Positions 29,076-38,834 of a stretch of 64,000 bases of DNA are shown here, in pieces; within the stretch, counting starts at the first letter, position 1, and each line of letters opens with the position of its first letter. The notes beneath the pieces were generated by a model, which searched no databases, was not told where the DNA came from, and saw nothing but the letters and a program-made list of their open reading frames with translations. A program made the position numbers and the translations under genes. The stretch covers positions 96,853 through 160,852 of the forward strand of contig JAHCKG010000007.1 of NCBI GenBank assembly GCA_026125895.1, given 5' to 3'. The DNA comes from Pseudolabrys sp. (lineage in GTDB: Bacteria > Pseudomonadota > Alphaproteobacteria > Rhizobiales > Xanthobacteraceae).

Positions 29076-29729
29076 TCAACGCGCTCTCGGTTTAGTTAAG
29101 ACACCAAGCAACTCAGGCGCCAACACCTGACCTGCACCAAAACGTTTAATCGCCGCGTGATAGGTTTCATGCGCTGAACGCAAATCGGTCACGATCACAC
29201 CATCGAACTCCACCGGAATGTCATCAAAATCTTGAAAAACGATTAGCCCGACGATGCTTTGCAATGGCGCATCGGCATCGACCACACCTACAATTTCAAC
29301 GTCACTTTCAAGCGACGCGATGCGGGCGATCTCCGCAAGGTCGGACACACCAGCAAATACAACACTACGCCAATTCCTCTCTCGAGCGCTCCGTAAAATT
29401 TGAACGTATTCTGCGCGGGCCCGCCTGAAGAGTGAGAAGGAATGGCTGAAATACTTTACAGTCAACCGAGATTTTTCGGCGAACCCTTTAGGTGTCAGGT
29501 AGTATGCATAACGCCGCGCCGGTGCATCCCCGACTTTTAAGAAGCCCTTGTTGATGCATCGCTTTAAATAGGCATTGGTCAATCCGAGCGCGATACCAAG
29601 CTCAATGGCGATGCTGCGCTGGGTCTGCACACCGCGCCTTTCAACGGACTCGAGCAGACCAAGTACAATCTCATCCTTCGATTCGTACCTATGCACAGGG
29701 TGCGACATCCAACTTACCGGTTGCGACAT
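29076..29729 (-). CDS. MarR/EPS-type winged-helix regulator with C-terminal Rossmann-like domain
   Basis: About 217 residues from the ATG at 29729. The N-terminal part has a winged helix (TQRSIAIELGIALGLTNAYLKRCINKG) ending in YYLTPKGFAEKSRL, typical of the MarR-family EPS-associated regulators found in polysaccharide loci. The C-terminal part (VVFAGVSDLAEIARIA then VEIVGVVD) looks like a small nucleotide- or CoA-binding Rossmann fold. It lies between the two divergent polysaccharide runs and is a likely local regulator. The start is uncertain: ATG at 29708 and a longer frame to 29840 are possible, and none has a good ribosome site. Confidence 0.7.
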   Translation of the reverse strand: MSQPVSWMSHPVHRYESKDEIVLGLLESVERRGVQTQRSIAIELGIALGLTNAYLKRCINKGFLKVGDAPARRYAYYLTPKGFAEKSRLTVKYFSHSFSLFRRARAEYVQILRSARERNWRSVVFAGVSDLAEIARIASLESDVEIVGVVDADAPLQSIVGLIVFQDFDDIPVEFDGVIVTDLRSAHETYHAAIKRFGAGQVLAPELLGVLTKPRAR

Positions 29730-29839
29730 AACGTAGTTTAGAATAAAAACGGGCTTGTTCAAGATCTGAACAAATATTTTCGTAGACCAAGCCTCGGAGC
29801 CCGGGCGATTAACAGATTGCAATAACATCAGACTAATCA

Positions 29840-30097
<258 letters not shown>

Positions 30098-30099
30098 GA

Positions 30100-30900
30100 A
30101 TGATCTCGGCCGTTCGAAAAAGTTTGGTTTTATGGAAGTATCGGGATCGACTATTTGACAACGTCATTAGTGACGTGAGGTCCAGATATGGCGGGTCGGT
30201 GCTTGGCATCGCATGGGTCGTTATCTACCCTGCAATGCAGCTTGCGATCTACGCTTGCCTTTATGTTTTCATCTTTCGGGTCAAGCCGCCATCCCTCTCT
30301 GTATCGATGTACGTTATTCTTGTCTTTTCTGGAATGATTCCTTTGATGGCCTTCAACGAAGCTCTTCTGTCCGCTACATCGTCACTTCTGACAAACCGCA
30401 ATTTACTACTAAATACAGTCTTTCCTGCGGAACTCATCCCGGTCAGATCTGTGCTCAGCGCTCAATGCTCCAGCATGGTGGCACTCACAATCGCCCTCGT
30501 CGCCGGAGCATTTTACGGGAACACCGACATTAAGGCGCTAGTTCTCGTTCCTTTTTTTTGGGGCGCTTTGATCCTTTTTGTCACCGGAATAGGTTGGGCT
30601 CTATCTTTGATCTCGCTGGTGGCGCGGGACATCCAACACGGCTTGAGCCTTGTTGTGATGCTAATCTTCGTTCTGAGCCCGTTCGCTTACACGCCCGACA
30701 TGGTCCCCCAGGGTTTGAAATTCATCATCTACATGAATCCCCTATCTTACTTCGTTTTCTGCTTTCAAGACCTTATATGTTACGGCCGGTTTCCGCAGGT
30801 ATGGCATGTCGCAATCGTAGTGACTTTGGCTTTTGCCACTTACATCGGCGGGCTAACGTTCTTTGACCGTGTTAAGGGCGTTTTCTTTGACTATGCGTGA
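30100..30900 (+). CDS. wzm: O-antigen ABC transporter permease (Wzm-like)
   Basis: A 266-residue ABC-2 type permease with about six transmembrane segments. The N-terminal amphipathic region leads to RSRYGGSVLGIAWVVIYPAMQ, the conserved start of polysaccharide/polyol-phosphate exporters, and VFSGMIPLMAFNEAL follows. With Wzt it would move lipid-linked polysaccharide across the inner membrane. The ATG at 30100 has GGAG at 30091-30094; an ATG at 30082 is in frame but poorly supported. A T8 run lies within the gene at about 30552. The ATPase gene starts within its last codons. Confidence 0.92.
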   Translation: MISAVRKSLVLWKYRDRLFDNVISDVRSRYGGSVLGIAWVVIYPAMQLAIYACLYVFIFRVKPPSLSVSMYVILVFSGMIPLMAFNEALLSATSSLLTNRNLLLNTVFPAELIPVRSVLSAQCSSMVALTIALVAGAFYGNTDIKALVLVPFFWGALILFVTGIGWALSLISLVARDIQHGLSLVVMLIFVLSPFAYTPDMVPQGLKFIIYMNPLSYFVFCFQDLICYGRFPQVWHVAIVVTLAFATYIGGLTFFDRVKGVFFDYA

Positions 30901-32356
30901 CGTGGCCAACATGACGACAAGCAGCGATTTAGCCATTCAGCTAGAGGGCGTCTCGAAGGTTTATAAGCTTCATGGCAGTCAGCGGGATCAGTTGATTGAG
31001 GTGCTCGGCCTTCAGCGATATGGGCTCCGGCCACGCAGTCCCGCGAAACAGTTCAGCGCCCTTTCCTCTATCAGCCTCGCGGTGAGAAAAGGCCAGCGGC
31101 TCGGCATCGTTGGGCGCAATGGGTCGGGCAAGACAACTCTACTGAAGCTGATCTGCGGTAATTTCGCACCGAGCGCCGGTGAGATTACGGTGTCCGGACG
31201 CGTTCAAGCCCTGATGAGCGTAGGAATCGGATTCCATCCAGATTTCACAGGTCGCGAAAATGTTGAAGCGTCGCTGCACTATAACGGACTCAAGCGACAA
31301 GAGCACAAGGAGGCACTGGCCGGGATCATCGACTTCTGCGAACTTGGTGAGTTCATCGACCAGCCCTTCAAGACCTATTCGCTTGGAATGCAAGCGCGGT
31401 TAATGTTCGCTACCGCCACTGCCGTCGAACCTGAGATATTAATAGTGGACGAAGTGCTGGGTGCTGGTGACGCTTACTTTGTGGCCAAATCAAAGAAACG
31501 GGTCGACAGGCTAATCAGCGGTGGGTGTACGATGTTGCTCGTCTCCCATTCTATGGGTCAGATACTCGAACTTTGCGACAAGGTTATTTGGCTTGACCAA
31601 GGCCGTGTCCGAATGGAGGGAGAGCCCTTAGAGGTGGTTAAATGTTACGAAGAATATCTTCAGAGATCTGTTGGAGCCCTCGAACCTAAAGAGCGCGTGC
31701 AAGAAGGTGAGAACGGAAGCGAGATCCCAGTTCGGAGCAGAGCTTCCGACCTGCATCATCCTAGCTCCGGCCCGGCCGAAAAGCTAAATCCGGCGCGAAT
31801 GCAGATTCCCTACTTCGTCCCACATTTGGTTGACGCTGAGTTTCCTAATCCTCCTGCCCCTAATTTTGACCAACTCGCGCCTGGAGGGCTTTCCCGCTGG
31901 GTCGAGGAGCCCAAGCTGGAAATTGTCGGAGTAACAATACAAACAATATATGGACCAACAGGTCAGTTCATTTGCCTTGAGCCCGGGCGGTTCGTAATAG
32001 ACCTCGAAGTTAAGTCAGGCGGTCGCTACCGATGCTGTTACGGCATTGCCATTCACGATCATTTAGGAAACTGCATGTTGCGGCTTTTCAGTCCGCCCGA
32101 CTCATTTGAAGGGGTTGCCGGCAACCGACGGCAAGTAGCGGCTGTGCTCAACCCATGCCAGCTCGGTCCGGGCGAATACACCGTGGGTATTAGCGTAACC
32201 GAACATCTAGGCATCGAATTTCTCAATCAAGGAGATCGATACGACCTCCTCAGCCGCAGCTTGATCCTCAAGGTAGTCTTGCCAGACTCGATTGGGGCAG
32301 CCACCGCGTGCTTTTTGCACACGAGTGAATGGGCCTTCGGCGAAGGCAGGAGTTAG
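30893..32356 (+). CDS. wzt: O-antigen ABC transporter ATP-binding protein with carbohydrate-binding tail (Wzt-like)
   Basis: A 487-residue protein. The N-terminal ATPase has Walker A GRNGSGKT at 74-81, the signature YSLGMQARL, Walker B EILIVDEV near 182 and the H-loop SHS. A polar linker (about 255-340) leads to a C-terminal beta-sandwich (about 345-480, with IEFLNQGDRYD near its end) matching the Wzt carbohydrate-binding domain that recognises a terminal modification on the exported chain. Such a domain implies chain-end capping; the adjoining methyltransferase and formyltransferase are candidates to make the cap. The ATG at 30893 overlaps the permease stop; ATG 30911 is an alternative. Confidence 0.92.
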   Translation: MRDVANMTTSSDLAIQLEGVSKVYKLHGSQRDQLIEVLGLQRYGLRPRSPAKQFSALSSISLAVRKGQRLGIVGRNGSGKTTLLKLICGNFAPSAGEITVSGRVQALMSVGIGFHPDFTGRENVEASLHYNGLKRQEHKEALAGIIDFCELGEFIDQPFKTYSLGMQARLMFATATAVEPEILIVDEVLGAGDAYFVAKSKKRVDRLISGGCTMLLVSHSMGQILELCDKVIWLDQGRVRMEGEPLEVVKCYEEYLQRSVGALEPKERVQEGENGSEIPVRSRASDLHHPSSGPAEKLNPARMQIPYFVPHLVDAEFPNPPAPNFDQLAPGGLSRWVEEPKLEIVGVTIQTIYGPTGQFICLEPGRFVIDLEVKSGGRYRCCYGIAIHDHLGNCMLRLFSPPDSFEGVAGNRRQVAAVLNPCQLGPGEYTVGISVTEHLGIEFLNQGDRYDLLSRSLILKVVLPDSIGAATACFLHTSEWAFGEGRS

Positions 32357-32358
32357 TT

Positions 32359-33282
32359 GTGATCACTTATAATCGAGAGCCGCTCAGCTGGATGGACGGC
32401 ATCCCTGTCTTTGCAAGAGACACCGAATATGCGGAAACCTACGAACAGATTGCCTCCGACCATTTGCGGCACCTGGCTGCGCATGGACGTTCTCCATTTA
32501 TGGAGGGCGAGCAGATCGAGGCGTCCAATGCATCTACCGCCGATCTTGTGCGAAAATACGTACGCACAGGATCTCGAATACTAGACGGCGGCGTTGGGAT
32601 GGGCGAACTGTGGAAAGGCTTCGTCGACTACGAAATCCATGGTGTCGACCTTGCCACGGAGTACCTAAAGGTCGCAAATTCAAACGGTGTTCAGGTGGCG
32701 AAAGCGCAAATCGCCGACTTACCCTTTGAGACCGATACTTTCGATGCAATTACAGTATGCGATGTTCTAGAGCATCTGATCGACATCGACAGGTCCGTGC
32801 GTGAACTGTCCCGGGTATTAAGACCCAACGGCTACTTTATCGTCCGGGTCCCAAACAACGAAGATCTATCGTCTTACATAGCCGAACCCCAATATAAGTA
32901 CACTCACGTTCGCTCATTCACTGAATCGTCCCTCCGATTATACATGGAGAAATGCTTCGGTTATTTTTTCTTGGAGGCGGGTTACTCTGCGACGGGATTC
33001 TATTCTAGTGCGCAGCTGATCAATCCTAGTGTTCCGCGCGACTCGGAGCTTCGCAGAATATTACCCTTTCTCCAGCGACAGCTGACGGAGAATGCCGGAG
33101 CAATGCCGCCCGCGGTTGGGCTTGCTTACGCGACATTGTCCCGAAGCCTTGCAGTTTCCCTTGAGGAACAGGTCGACGCTCTTATCACCATTCGCGATCA
33201 AGCTCACACCGACTTTGCAAAACTGTCGTGTTCAATGCTTCGCCCGGCTGAGCTGCTTGCCGTCTTTCGACGGCAAAAATAG
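32359..33282 (+). CDS. SAM-dependent methyltransferase
   Basis: A 307-residue class I methyltransferase. The SAM-binding motif I region is ILDGGVGMGELWKG near residue 75, and the motif containing FDAITVCDVLEHLIDIDRSV and LRPNGYFIVRVPN follows. The gene starts at GTG 32359, with AGGAG (32348-32352) six bases before it and the wzt stop at 32354-32356; that settles the start. Placed directly after a Wzt with a chain-end binding domain, it may methylate the non-reducing end of the polysaccharide. That role is inferred from position. Confidence 0.85.
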   Translation: MITYNREPLSWMDGIPVFARDTEYAETYEQIASDHLRHLAAHGRSPFMEGEQIEASNASTADLVRKYVRTGSRILDGGVGMGELWKGFVDYEIHGVDLATEYLKVANSNGVQVAKAQIADLPFETDTFDAITVCDVLEHLIDIDRSVRELSRVLRPNGYFIVRVPNNEDLSSYIAEPQYKYTHVRSFTESSLRLYMEKCFGYFFLEAGYSATGFYSSAQLINPSVPRDSELRRILPFLQRQLTENAGAMPPAVGLAYATLSRSLAVSLEEQVDALITIRDQAHTDFAKLSCSMLRPAELLAVFRRQK

Positions 33283-33317
33283 CTCTGAAAGAAGCATCTC
33301 AAGCAAAGGAAACAATC

Positions 33318-34118
33318 GTGCTGAACCTAATGTTTCTGGGTCAACGTCAGATCGCCTGGAACGCTATCGCCGAGATATTGAAGCCCGTTGATCAACAGGC
33401 ACTCAAACTTGTGGCTTTCGTAAGTGATCTCGCAACATGGGAGAGGCTGCGCGAAGAATTCGGCGAGGTGCCGGCTCATTTCATCCCCAATGACCAGCGA
33501 AGAACGACGGAAATTCTGAAGACCATCGAGGAACGGAACGTCAACATACTGATCTCTGTTCAGCACAACTGGATTTTATCACAAGACATTCTGGATTCAG
33601 TCAAAGGCCAGGCCTTTAACCTTCACAACGCACGATTGCCCCACTATCAAGGATACAATTCAATATCACACGCCATCATCAATGGTGATGAGACCTTCTA
33701 TTCGACTATTCATTGGATGGAAGGCGCCGTGGATACTGGCGACATCGCTTATGAGGAAGAAACCACGATCGCCCCCACGGATACTGCACTATCTTTACAC
33801 CGAAAAACAATTACTGCAGCGTCTAGGGCTTTCGCTCGCCTCCTAAATGATCTCCGAAGCAATCATCCCATTCCAAGGCGTAAAATACAGAATGGCCCCT
33901 CGCAATTTTACGGCAAGAACTCGATAAAGGGGATCCTCGACATAACGGCTGAGTGCGACCCCGTGATGATTGATCGCCTCGCTCGAGGTTTATTCTATCC
34001 ACCCTACAACGCTGCTTATCGATTAATGGACGCGAGAAAGATATGGGAAATCCCTGAGGCCGGTCTCCCAGATTTGTTAGAGTTCGGATTGACTAGGGTT
34101 CCGCCGCAAAAGAGCTAA
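33318..34118 (+). CDS. Formyltransferase family protein (sugar N-formyltransferase-like)
   Basis: A 266-residue protein with the formyltransferase core FNLHNARLPHYQG, containing the catalytic Asn and His, and DTGDI downstream, as in methionyl-tRNA formyltransferase and sugar N-formyltransferases using 10-formyl-tetrahydrofolate. It lacks the tRNA-binding C-terminal domain of Fmt, so an amino sugar is the likely acceptor. The start is GTG 33318 with AAAGGA about 7 nt upstream. It fits a locus making diamino sugars, where an amino group could be formylated instead of acetylated. Confidence 0.86.
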   Translation: MLNLMFLGQRQIAWNAIAEILKPVDQQALKLVAFVSDLATWERLREEFGEVPAHFIPNDQRRTTEILKTIEERNVNILISVQHNWILSQDILDSVKGQAFNLHNARLPHYQGYNSISHAIINGDETFYSTIHWMEGAVDTGDIAYEEETTIAPTDTALSLHRKTITAASRAFARLLNDLRSNHPIPRRKIQNGPSQFYGKNSIKGILDITAECDPVMIDRLARGLFYPPYNAAYRLMDARKIWEIPEAGLPDLLEFGLTRVPPQKS

Positions 34119-34139
34119 CTATTCCTATCGCAGCAAAAA

Positions 34140-34148
34140 GGGGGGGGG
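34140..34148. repeat. G9 homopolymer immediately upstream of the SGNH hydrolase gene
   Basis: Nine consecutive G bases end 8 nt before the ATG at 34157, occupying the ribosome-binding position. Length changes here would alter Shine-Dalgarno strength or spacing. Confidence 0.95.
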
Positions 34149-34156
34149 CGTAAAGC

Positions 34157-34834
34157 ATGACAAATTCGACTGAGAGCGCCAGGCAATGTCACATGGTCTT
34201 CTTTGGAGACTCGATCTGTGTTGGCCAAGGTGTTTCTCTCTATCGGGGCTGGGTTTCTCGACTAGCCGAGAAACTTGAGACACACTTCAATAAGAGTGGC
34301 GCAAAGCTTCTTGTTACAAACTCATCGGTAAATGGTCGAACAACGAGGCAAGCACTTGAAGACATGCCTTATCACGTACAAAGCCGCGGGGTGGATCTGA
34401 TCGTCGTGCAATTCGGACTGAACGATTGCAATTACTGGCTAACGGACCGCGGAAATCCTCGAGTGAGCTTGCCGTCATTTAAAGCCAATCTTCTTGAGAT
34501 AATCACACGTGCACGCACATTCGGCGCAAAGCGGGTTCTATTGAACACCAACCATCCAACTTTGCGCGGAAGTGAGAAGATCCCCTACACAAACATTACG
34601 TACGAGCAGAGCAATCAAGCCTACAACGCGAGCATTCGTGATTTGGCGGCCGAATTAGGGGAACAAATCACTTTTCTCGACGTCGAGAAGCGATTCCACG
34701 AACTGTTGGACGGTGGAGTACCGCTCGAAACCCTGCTTCTTGACGACGGCCTGCACTTGAGCGAATTGGGCCATGACTACTATTTTAGATTTGTCGGCCC
34801 GAGTGCGCAGGAAGCGCTAGAACAGCTATTGTGA
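34157..34834 (+). CDS. SGNH/GDSL-family hydrolase
   Basis: A 225-residue esterase-type protein. Block I FFGDSI holds the catalytic serine near residue 18, GLNDCNYW supplies the block III asparagine, and DDGLHLSELGH holds the catalytic Asp and His. No signal peptide is seen, so it acts in the cytoplasm. In a polysaccharide locus it may remove or transfer O-acyl groups on sugar intermediates; that is inference. The G9 tract serves as its apparent ribosome-binding region. Confidence 0.86.
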   Translation: MTNSTESARQCHMVFFGDSICVGQGVSLYRGWVSRLAEKLETHFNKSGAKLLVTNSSVNGRTTRQALEDMPYHVQSRGVDLIVVQFGLNDCNYWLTDRGNPRVSLPSFKANLLEIITRARTFGAKRVLLNTNHPTLRGSEKIPYTNITYEQSNQAYNASIRDLAAELGEQITFLDVEKRFHELLDGGVPLETLLLDDGLHLSELGHDYYFRFVGPSAQEALEQLL

Positions 34835-34868
34835 TCACGCAACACTTTTCGATAACGGGAACGCGAAA

Positions 34869-37679
34869 ATGCAAAACGCGGGGTACGACATCTCCCTTAC
34901 GAGAATGAAAGAGCAGCAAGAACGAGTTCTTGTCGTCGCCTTTTTTGAACCGAGGAGTGTACCCTCCATCGCGGAGAACATCGCACTACTTCAGCGATTC
35001 TCGTCTTTCCCTATTTCGGTAATAAACCTTGCAGATCATCGGCTCGACTCAGGCTTTCTCAAAATTCCGCCTTCTGTCGACCTCAATATGTTCGAGGCGG
35101 TCATTATTCATAACACTGTCTCCTACAATGTCGATAATCTGCGTTCTCTCGATCAGCTGTTGGGGTTGAAATTCTCGCAATACCGCGGAGTAAAAGTTGT
35201 ATTCAAACAAGACGAACACTATCGCTTTTCAGAGTTTGCGGATTTTGCCAAAGAGATCGCTGTCGACTTGATTTTCTCTATTATGCCCCCAGACGAAGTT
35301 CCTAATACTTACGGACGCTTGCTGCCATCGGCAACGGTCCGCCATATGCTTACAAGCTACGTTACGGACAAGATGCGCAAGCCGATTGACCTAGCCAAGG
35401 AACGGCCCATTGATATCGGTTATCGCGGTTCGATCATGCCGCTTTCGTTTGGTCGGCTGTGCTACCAGAAGAGGCGCATCGGTGATGATATCGCACGTCT
35501 ACTGAATGGCAGTGGACTTTGTTTGGATATATCAAGCCGCTGGGAAGATCGCATTGGCGGTGACGCGTGGCATTCTTTTCTCGGGTCTTGTAAAGCCGTT
35601 CTCGGGGTCGAAAGCGGATCTGACCTTGTTGATCTTGACGGAACCTTGGCGGAAAAGTGCGCTGCCATAGAAGAACAGATCGGAGCGAACGATGGGTCGG
35701 AGGCTTACGCTGAAAGATATCTTTCAGAATTGGCGCAGATCGAGGGACAGATTCGCTATCGTATGATTTCACCTCGTCATTTTGAAGCAATTGCTGCTGG
35801 AGCAGTCCAGATTCTTTTTCCGGGCACTTATACCGGACGGATGACCGCTGGGACTCACTATTTTGAGTTAGCCGAAGATTACAGCAACCTAGATGAGGCG
35901 GTCGAACTCATCCAAGACGAACATAAGCGGCAATTAATGGTCACCGCTGCTTTTCAAGATGTGATCCTAGACAAGCAGAATTGGATCGAGACATTTGTAA
36001 AGGAGCTAGACGAGAGTCTCGTCGAAGCTCTTATCTCAAAGAAGAGACGAAGGGAGCCAAAGGAGACGGCCTCGCGCGCGGCGCGCAATGTTGTGGTGCT
36101 TCAAGCGCACGAGTACGGGCTGGACCCCAGACGCGACAGTTGGTACGCAGCAAACTCTCCATCCGACGTGCTGATACATCAGGTTGGAATCAGAGAAAGA
36201 AGTACCGAAGAATCACTAAGGCAAGGGCCGCATGGCGAGATAATTCTAAACGTGCCACGCCGCCGGTGGTCAAACGGATGCCTAGACGAATTCGTAGCTC
36301 AGGCGGGTCGAGACTCTGGCGCGAGTCACGCGCTACGTGAGCTGTATTTTATCGCCCACGCGCTCACTCTGTCAGACGCAGATCTTCTGCTTCTTTACGG
36401 AATGTCGCAAGGCCCCACTGAAGCCGCTGGATTCCGTGCGTATCTGGAGTATGTGCTTAGCTCAGCTGTCTCGCTTCTGCACGCCTTTAGGCGAGTCGAA
36501 GGGGCTCATACGCTCATCGCGATCAATTTCCCAAGTCTCGTCCCTGCGCTGATCATCAAAGGAGTTTTAGGCTTACCCGTCGTTTACGAGGCATTGGAAT
36601 ACTGGCCCGAAGCCGATCCTGATCAACAGGAGTTCGCAAGAATTTTCTGGCTGGAATTTGAGGCGAGGCTCGTTCGCTTCGCCGACCACCACGGCACGGT
36701 GTCTGCACCATTGGCCCGACTTATGAGCGATCAATTTGGCGTACCTTTCACTTTCGTTCCCAACTGCGCACCTCTAGCTTCGAAAGTTTCCGTTAGACCT
36801 GATCAAGGAAAAAGCCGAGAGCCTGCCGAGAAGATTAGGTTTCTCTTTCATGGCAATTTTGCGCCATATAGAGGCATCGAGCAACTTGTGCAGACATGGT
36901 CGAAAGTGGATCCAAGAGCTGTTCTCTTGCTGCGCGGCCCCGATAACGCTTACAAAGCAAAGATTGTCGAGTTGGCCCGCAGAATGGGGCTCGATGATCA
37001 CCGGGTCCAGTTCCCTTCCGCCGTGTCAATCTCGGAACTCGTCAGTTCCGCGCATACCGACGGGGATGTAGGCATTATTCCTTATACGCCGACAGGCGCG
37101 AACTACGCTAATTGTTCACCAAACAAGATGAGCCAGTACATGGCTGCAGGTCTGCCAATATTAGCGAATTCTACCAATTTCGTACAACAAATTGTGGCCG
37201 CATCAGAATGCGGGATTGTCGTTGATTTCAATAGAGAGGACGCGCTCGTTGAAGCAGTTGCTAGGTTATGTGATGGAAATCTGAGGGATGTTTTCCGGCG
37301 CAGGGCCATCGATTACTTTGAGCACACCTACAATTGGGATGTTGCCTCGAAACCATTTTACGCCGCCTTGCAGAGCGCCCTTGGCGAGGTAAACCCGAGC
37401 AAGCTCCGTGTGTACGACCTTAGCCCATCTTGGCTAGATGGTACTGTGCTAAACGCTAGCGGCTCGCGCTCCAGCGGGGAAAGTACGACGGAGGTGGAGA
37501 TTGCCGACATTGCCCCCAGCAATCAAAATATTCGGACGCTGCACTCGAAGCCTCTTTCTAGAGCGGCGGAATCTGCCACCGATGTGACTTATATTGTTGT
37601 ACGTGGCTTATGGCGCATGCTACCCGGCAAGTTTCGAGAACGTTTGATCAAAAAGCTTTTCGAGCACAGACGAAATTAG
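34869..37679 (+). CDS. Double glycosyltransferase (CgeB-like domain plus GT4 domain)
   Basis: A 936-residue protein with two GT-B units. Residues about 15-390 resemble the 12589-13794 product, with shared blocks such as FLGSCKAVLGVESGS, ISPRHFEAIAAGAVQILF and THYFELAEDYSNLDEAV. Residues about 410-830 form a GT4 unit with IRFLFHGNFAPYRGIEQLV and NCSPNKMSQYMAAGLPILAN. The C-terminal tail (about 840-936) is basic and ends in a probable membrane-associating helix. Two active units suggest it adds two sugars in sequence, as in chain-extending bifunctional transferases. It closes the rightward run after the SGNH gene. Confidence 0.83.
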   Translation: MQNAGYDISLTRMKEQQERVLVVAFFEPRSVPSIAENIALLQRFSSFPISVINLADHRLDSGFLKIPPSVDLNMFEAVIIHNTVSYNVDNLRSLDQLLGLKFSQYRGVKVVFKQDEHYRFSEFADFAKEIAVDLIFSIMPPDEVPNTYGRLLPSATVRHMLTSYVTDKMRKPIDLAKERPIDIGYRGSIMPLSFGRLCYQKRRIGDDIARLLNGSGLCLDISSRWEDRIGGDAWHSFLGSCKAVLGVESGSDLVDLDGTLAEKCAAIEEQIGANDGSEAYAERYLSELAQIEGQIRYRMISPRHFEAIAAGAVQILFPGTYTGRMTAGTHYFELAEDYSNLDEAVELIQDEHKRQLMVTAAFQDVILDKQNWIETFVKELDESLVEALISKKRRREPKETASRAARNVVVLQAHEYGLDPRRDSWYAANSPSDVLIHQVGIRERSTEESLRQGPHGEIILNVPRRRWSNGCLDEFVAQAGRDSGASHALRELYFIAHALTLSDADLLLLYGMSQGPTEAAGFRAYLEYVLSSAVSLLHAFRRVEGAHTLIAINFPSLVPALIIKGVLGLPVVYEALEYWPEADPDQQEFARIFWLEFEARLVRFADHHGTVSAPLARLMSDQFGVPFTFVPNCAPLASKVSVRPDQGKSREPAEKIRFLFHGNFAPYRGIEQLVQTWSKVDPRAVLLLRGPDNAYKAKIVELARRMGLDDHRVQFPSAVSISELVSSAHTDGDVGIIPYTPTGANYANCSPNKMSQYMAAGLPILANSTNFVQQIVAASECGIVVDFNREDALVEAVARLCDGNLRDVFRRRAIDYFEHTYNWDVASKPFYAALQSALGEVNPSKLRVYDLSPSWLDGTVLNASGSRSSGESTTEVEIADIAPSNQNIRTLHSKPLSRAAESATDVTYIVVRGLWRMLPGKFRERLIKKLFEHRRN

Positions 37680-38834
37680 CGCGCCGATTAAAATTTTGGC
37701 CAACCGTTTACGTGAAGTTTAAGCGTGAAGGCGTGCCCCTGATGAAAGGCCCTGGCGCGTCCTTTGAGCAAGTTTCGCAGTACCTCTGCGCGTTTATCAG
37801 CCGCTTACTCTGCCAGGGACACATTCCAGGAAGGATTCGGAGCATCCGGCTTTGACAAAGATTCCGGAACAGTCTCGATAGCGCATCTCAGGCGTGAAGT
37901 GGCGAATCAGATCCTACTCAGCAACTTGAATGACCGCGAGCTAGAGTAATCAACGTCCCGTCATCGCTGGAGTCTCCGGCGAAATCGCGCTCGGGGCCCG
38001 TCGATGACGGGTTCTGGACTCGGCTCGAGCGTTCTGCTGCACGACGAAGCCGAACCGACGAAGCGAATGGATGCTTCGCTGTATCTCGCCGGCAATGGTG
38101 CCGCTGCGGCCGCCGTGGTCGCGTTCTCGCGCTTAATGTCCTAATCCGTGTGGCGGCAAGTCGCCGCTCTGGTTCTCCACTTCGACCGTGCAAGCGAGCC
38201 CCGCAGCGAGCAGTTCCAGCGGGTTAATATCCGATTAGAGCGCCTGCTCCATGAGCTGGCGGCAAATGCGATCATGAAGCCCTCCTTTTTCCCGCTGAAG
38301 AGCGAGCGCTCGTGGCGAATGATACAGTAAAAGCAAAGAGTACAAGAGAAAATAAGGTGAGTCCGACGTTTCGGTTCCATCGAGCGTTTCAAATCAGGGC
38401 GGCCGCCCGTCGGCGCAATCATCTAAAAGTAATGCGGCTTCAACTTTAGCATAAGTCGGTATCCGCAAACCGTGATGCGAAATTACGGTTGAAACATAAT
38501 CTGATCTGCCCGAAGTCATCGGGCCTCGAAGTATGTTACTGAGACGCGGATTTCGCGCACGCCCAGCCATTGCACACGCCGTCCCGGAAGAGCCCATCTA
38601 CTGATACAATTACTTAGATCTGCATTCTAAAGATCGAGTTTGCCACTCGGAAGCGCGCAGGCGCCGCACAATAATTTATGACGCCAGCACCCCCGCTTGG
38701 GTCTGTGACTGCGCTACAGATCTTGGCCGAAGGCTGAAAAACTAAACCTCTCGCCCCCCTTATTTACCAATTGTTTACCATATTTGTATCGACTGCACCG
38801 ATTGATCGTACACTCATACGTCGGGGAAACGACA
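37680..38834. other. 1.1-kb intergenic region with possible gene remnants
   Basis: No intact gene is convincing. Several short frames of 60-90 codons occur on both strands without ribosome sites or domains, suggesting decayed sequence. A 10-bp inverted repeat, CCCGTCATCG at 37957-37966 and CGATGACGGG at 38002-38011, resembles part of a Rhizobiales intergenic palindrome. The 3' end should hold the promoter for the flippase gene at 38835. Confidence 0.4.
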
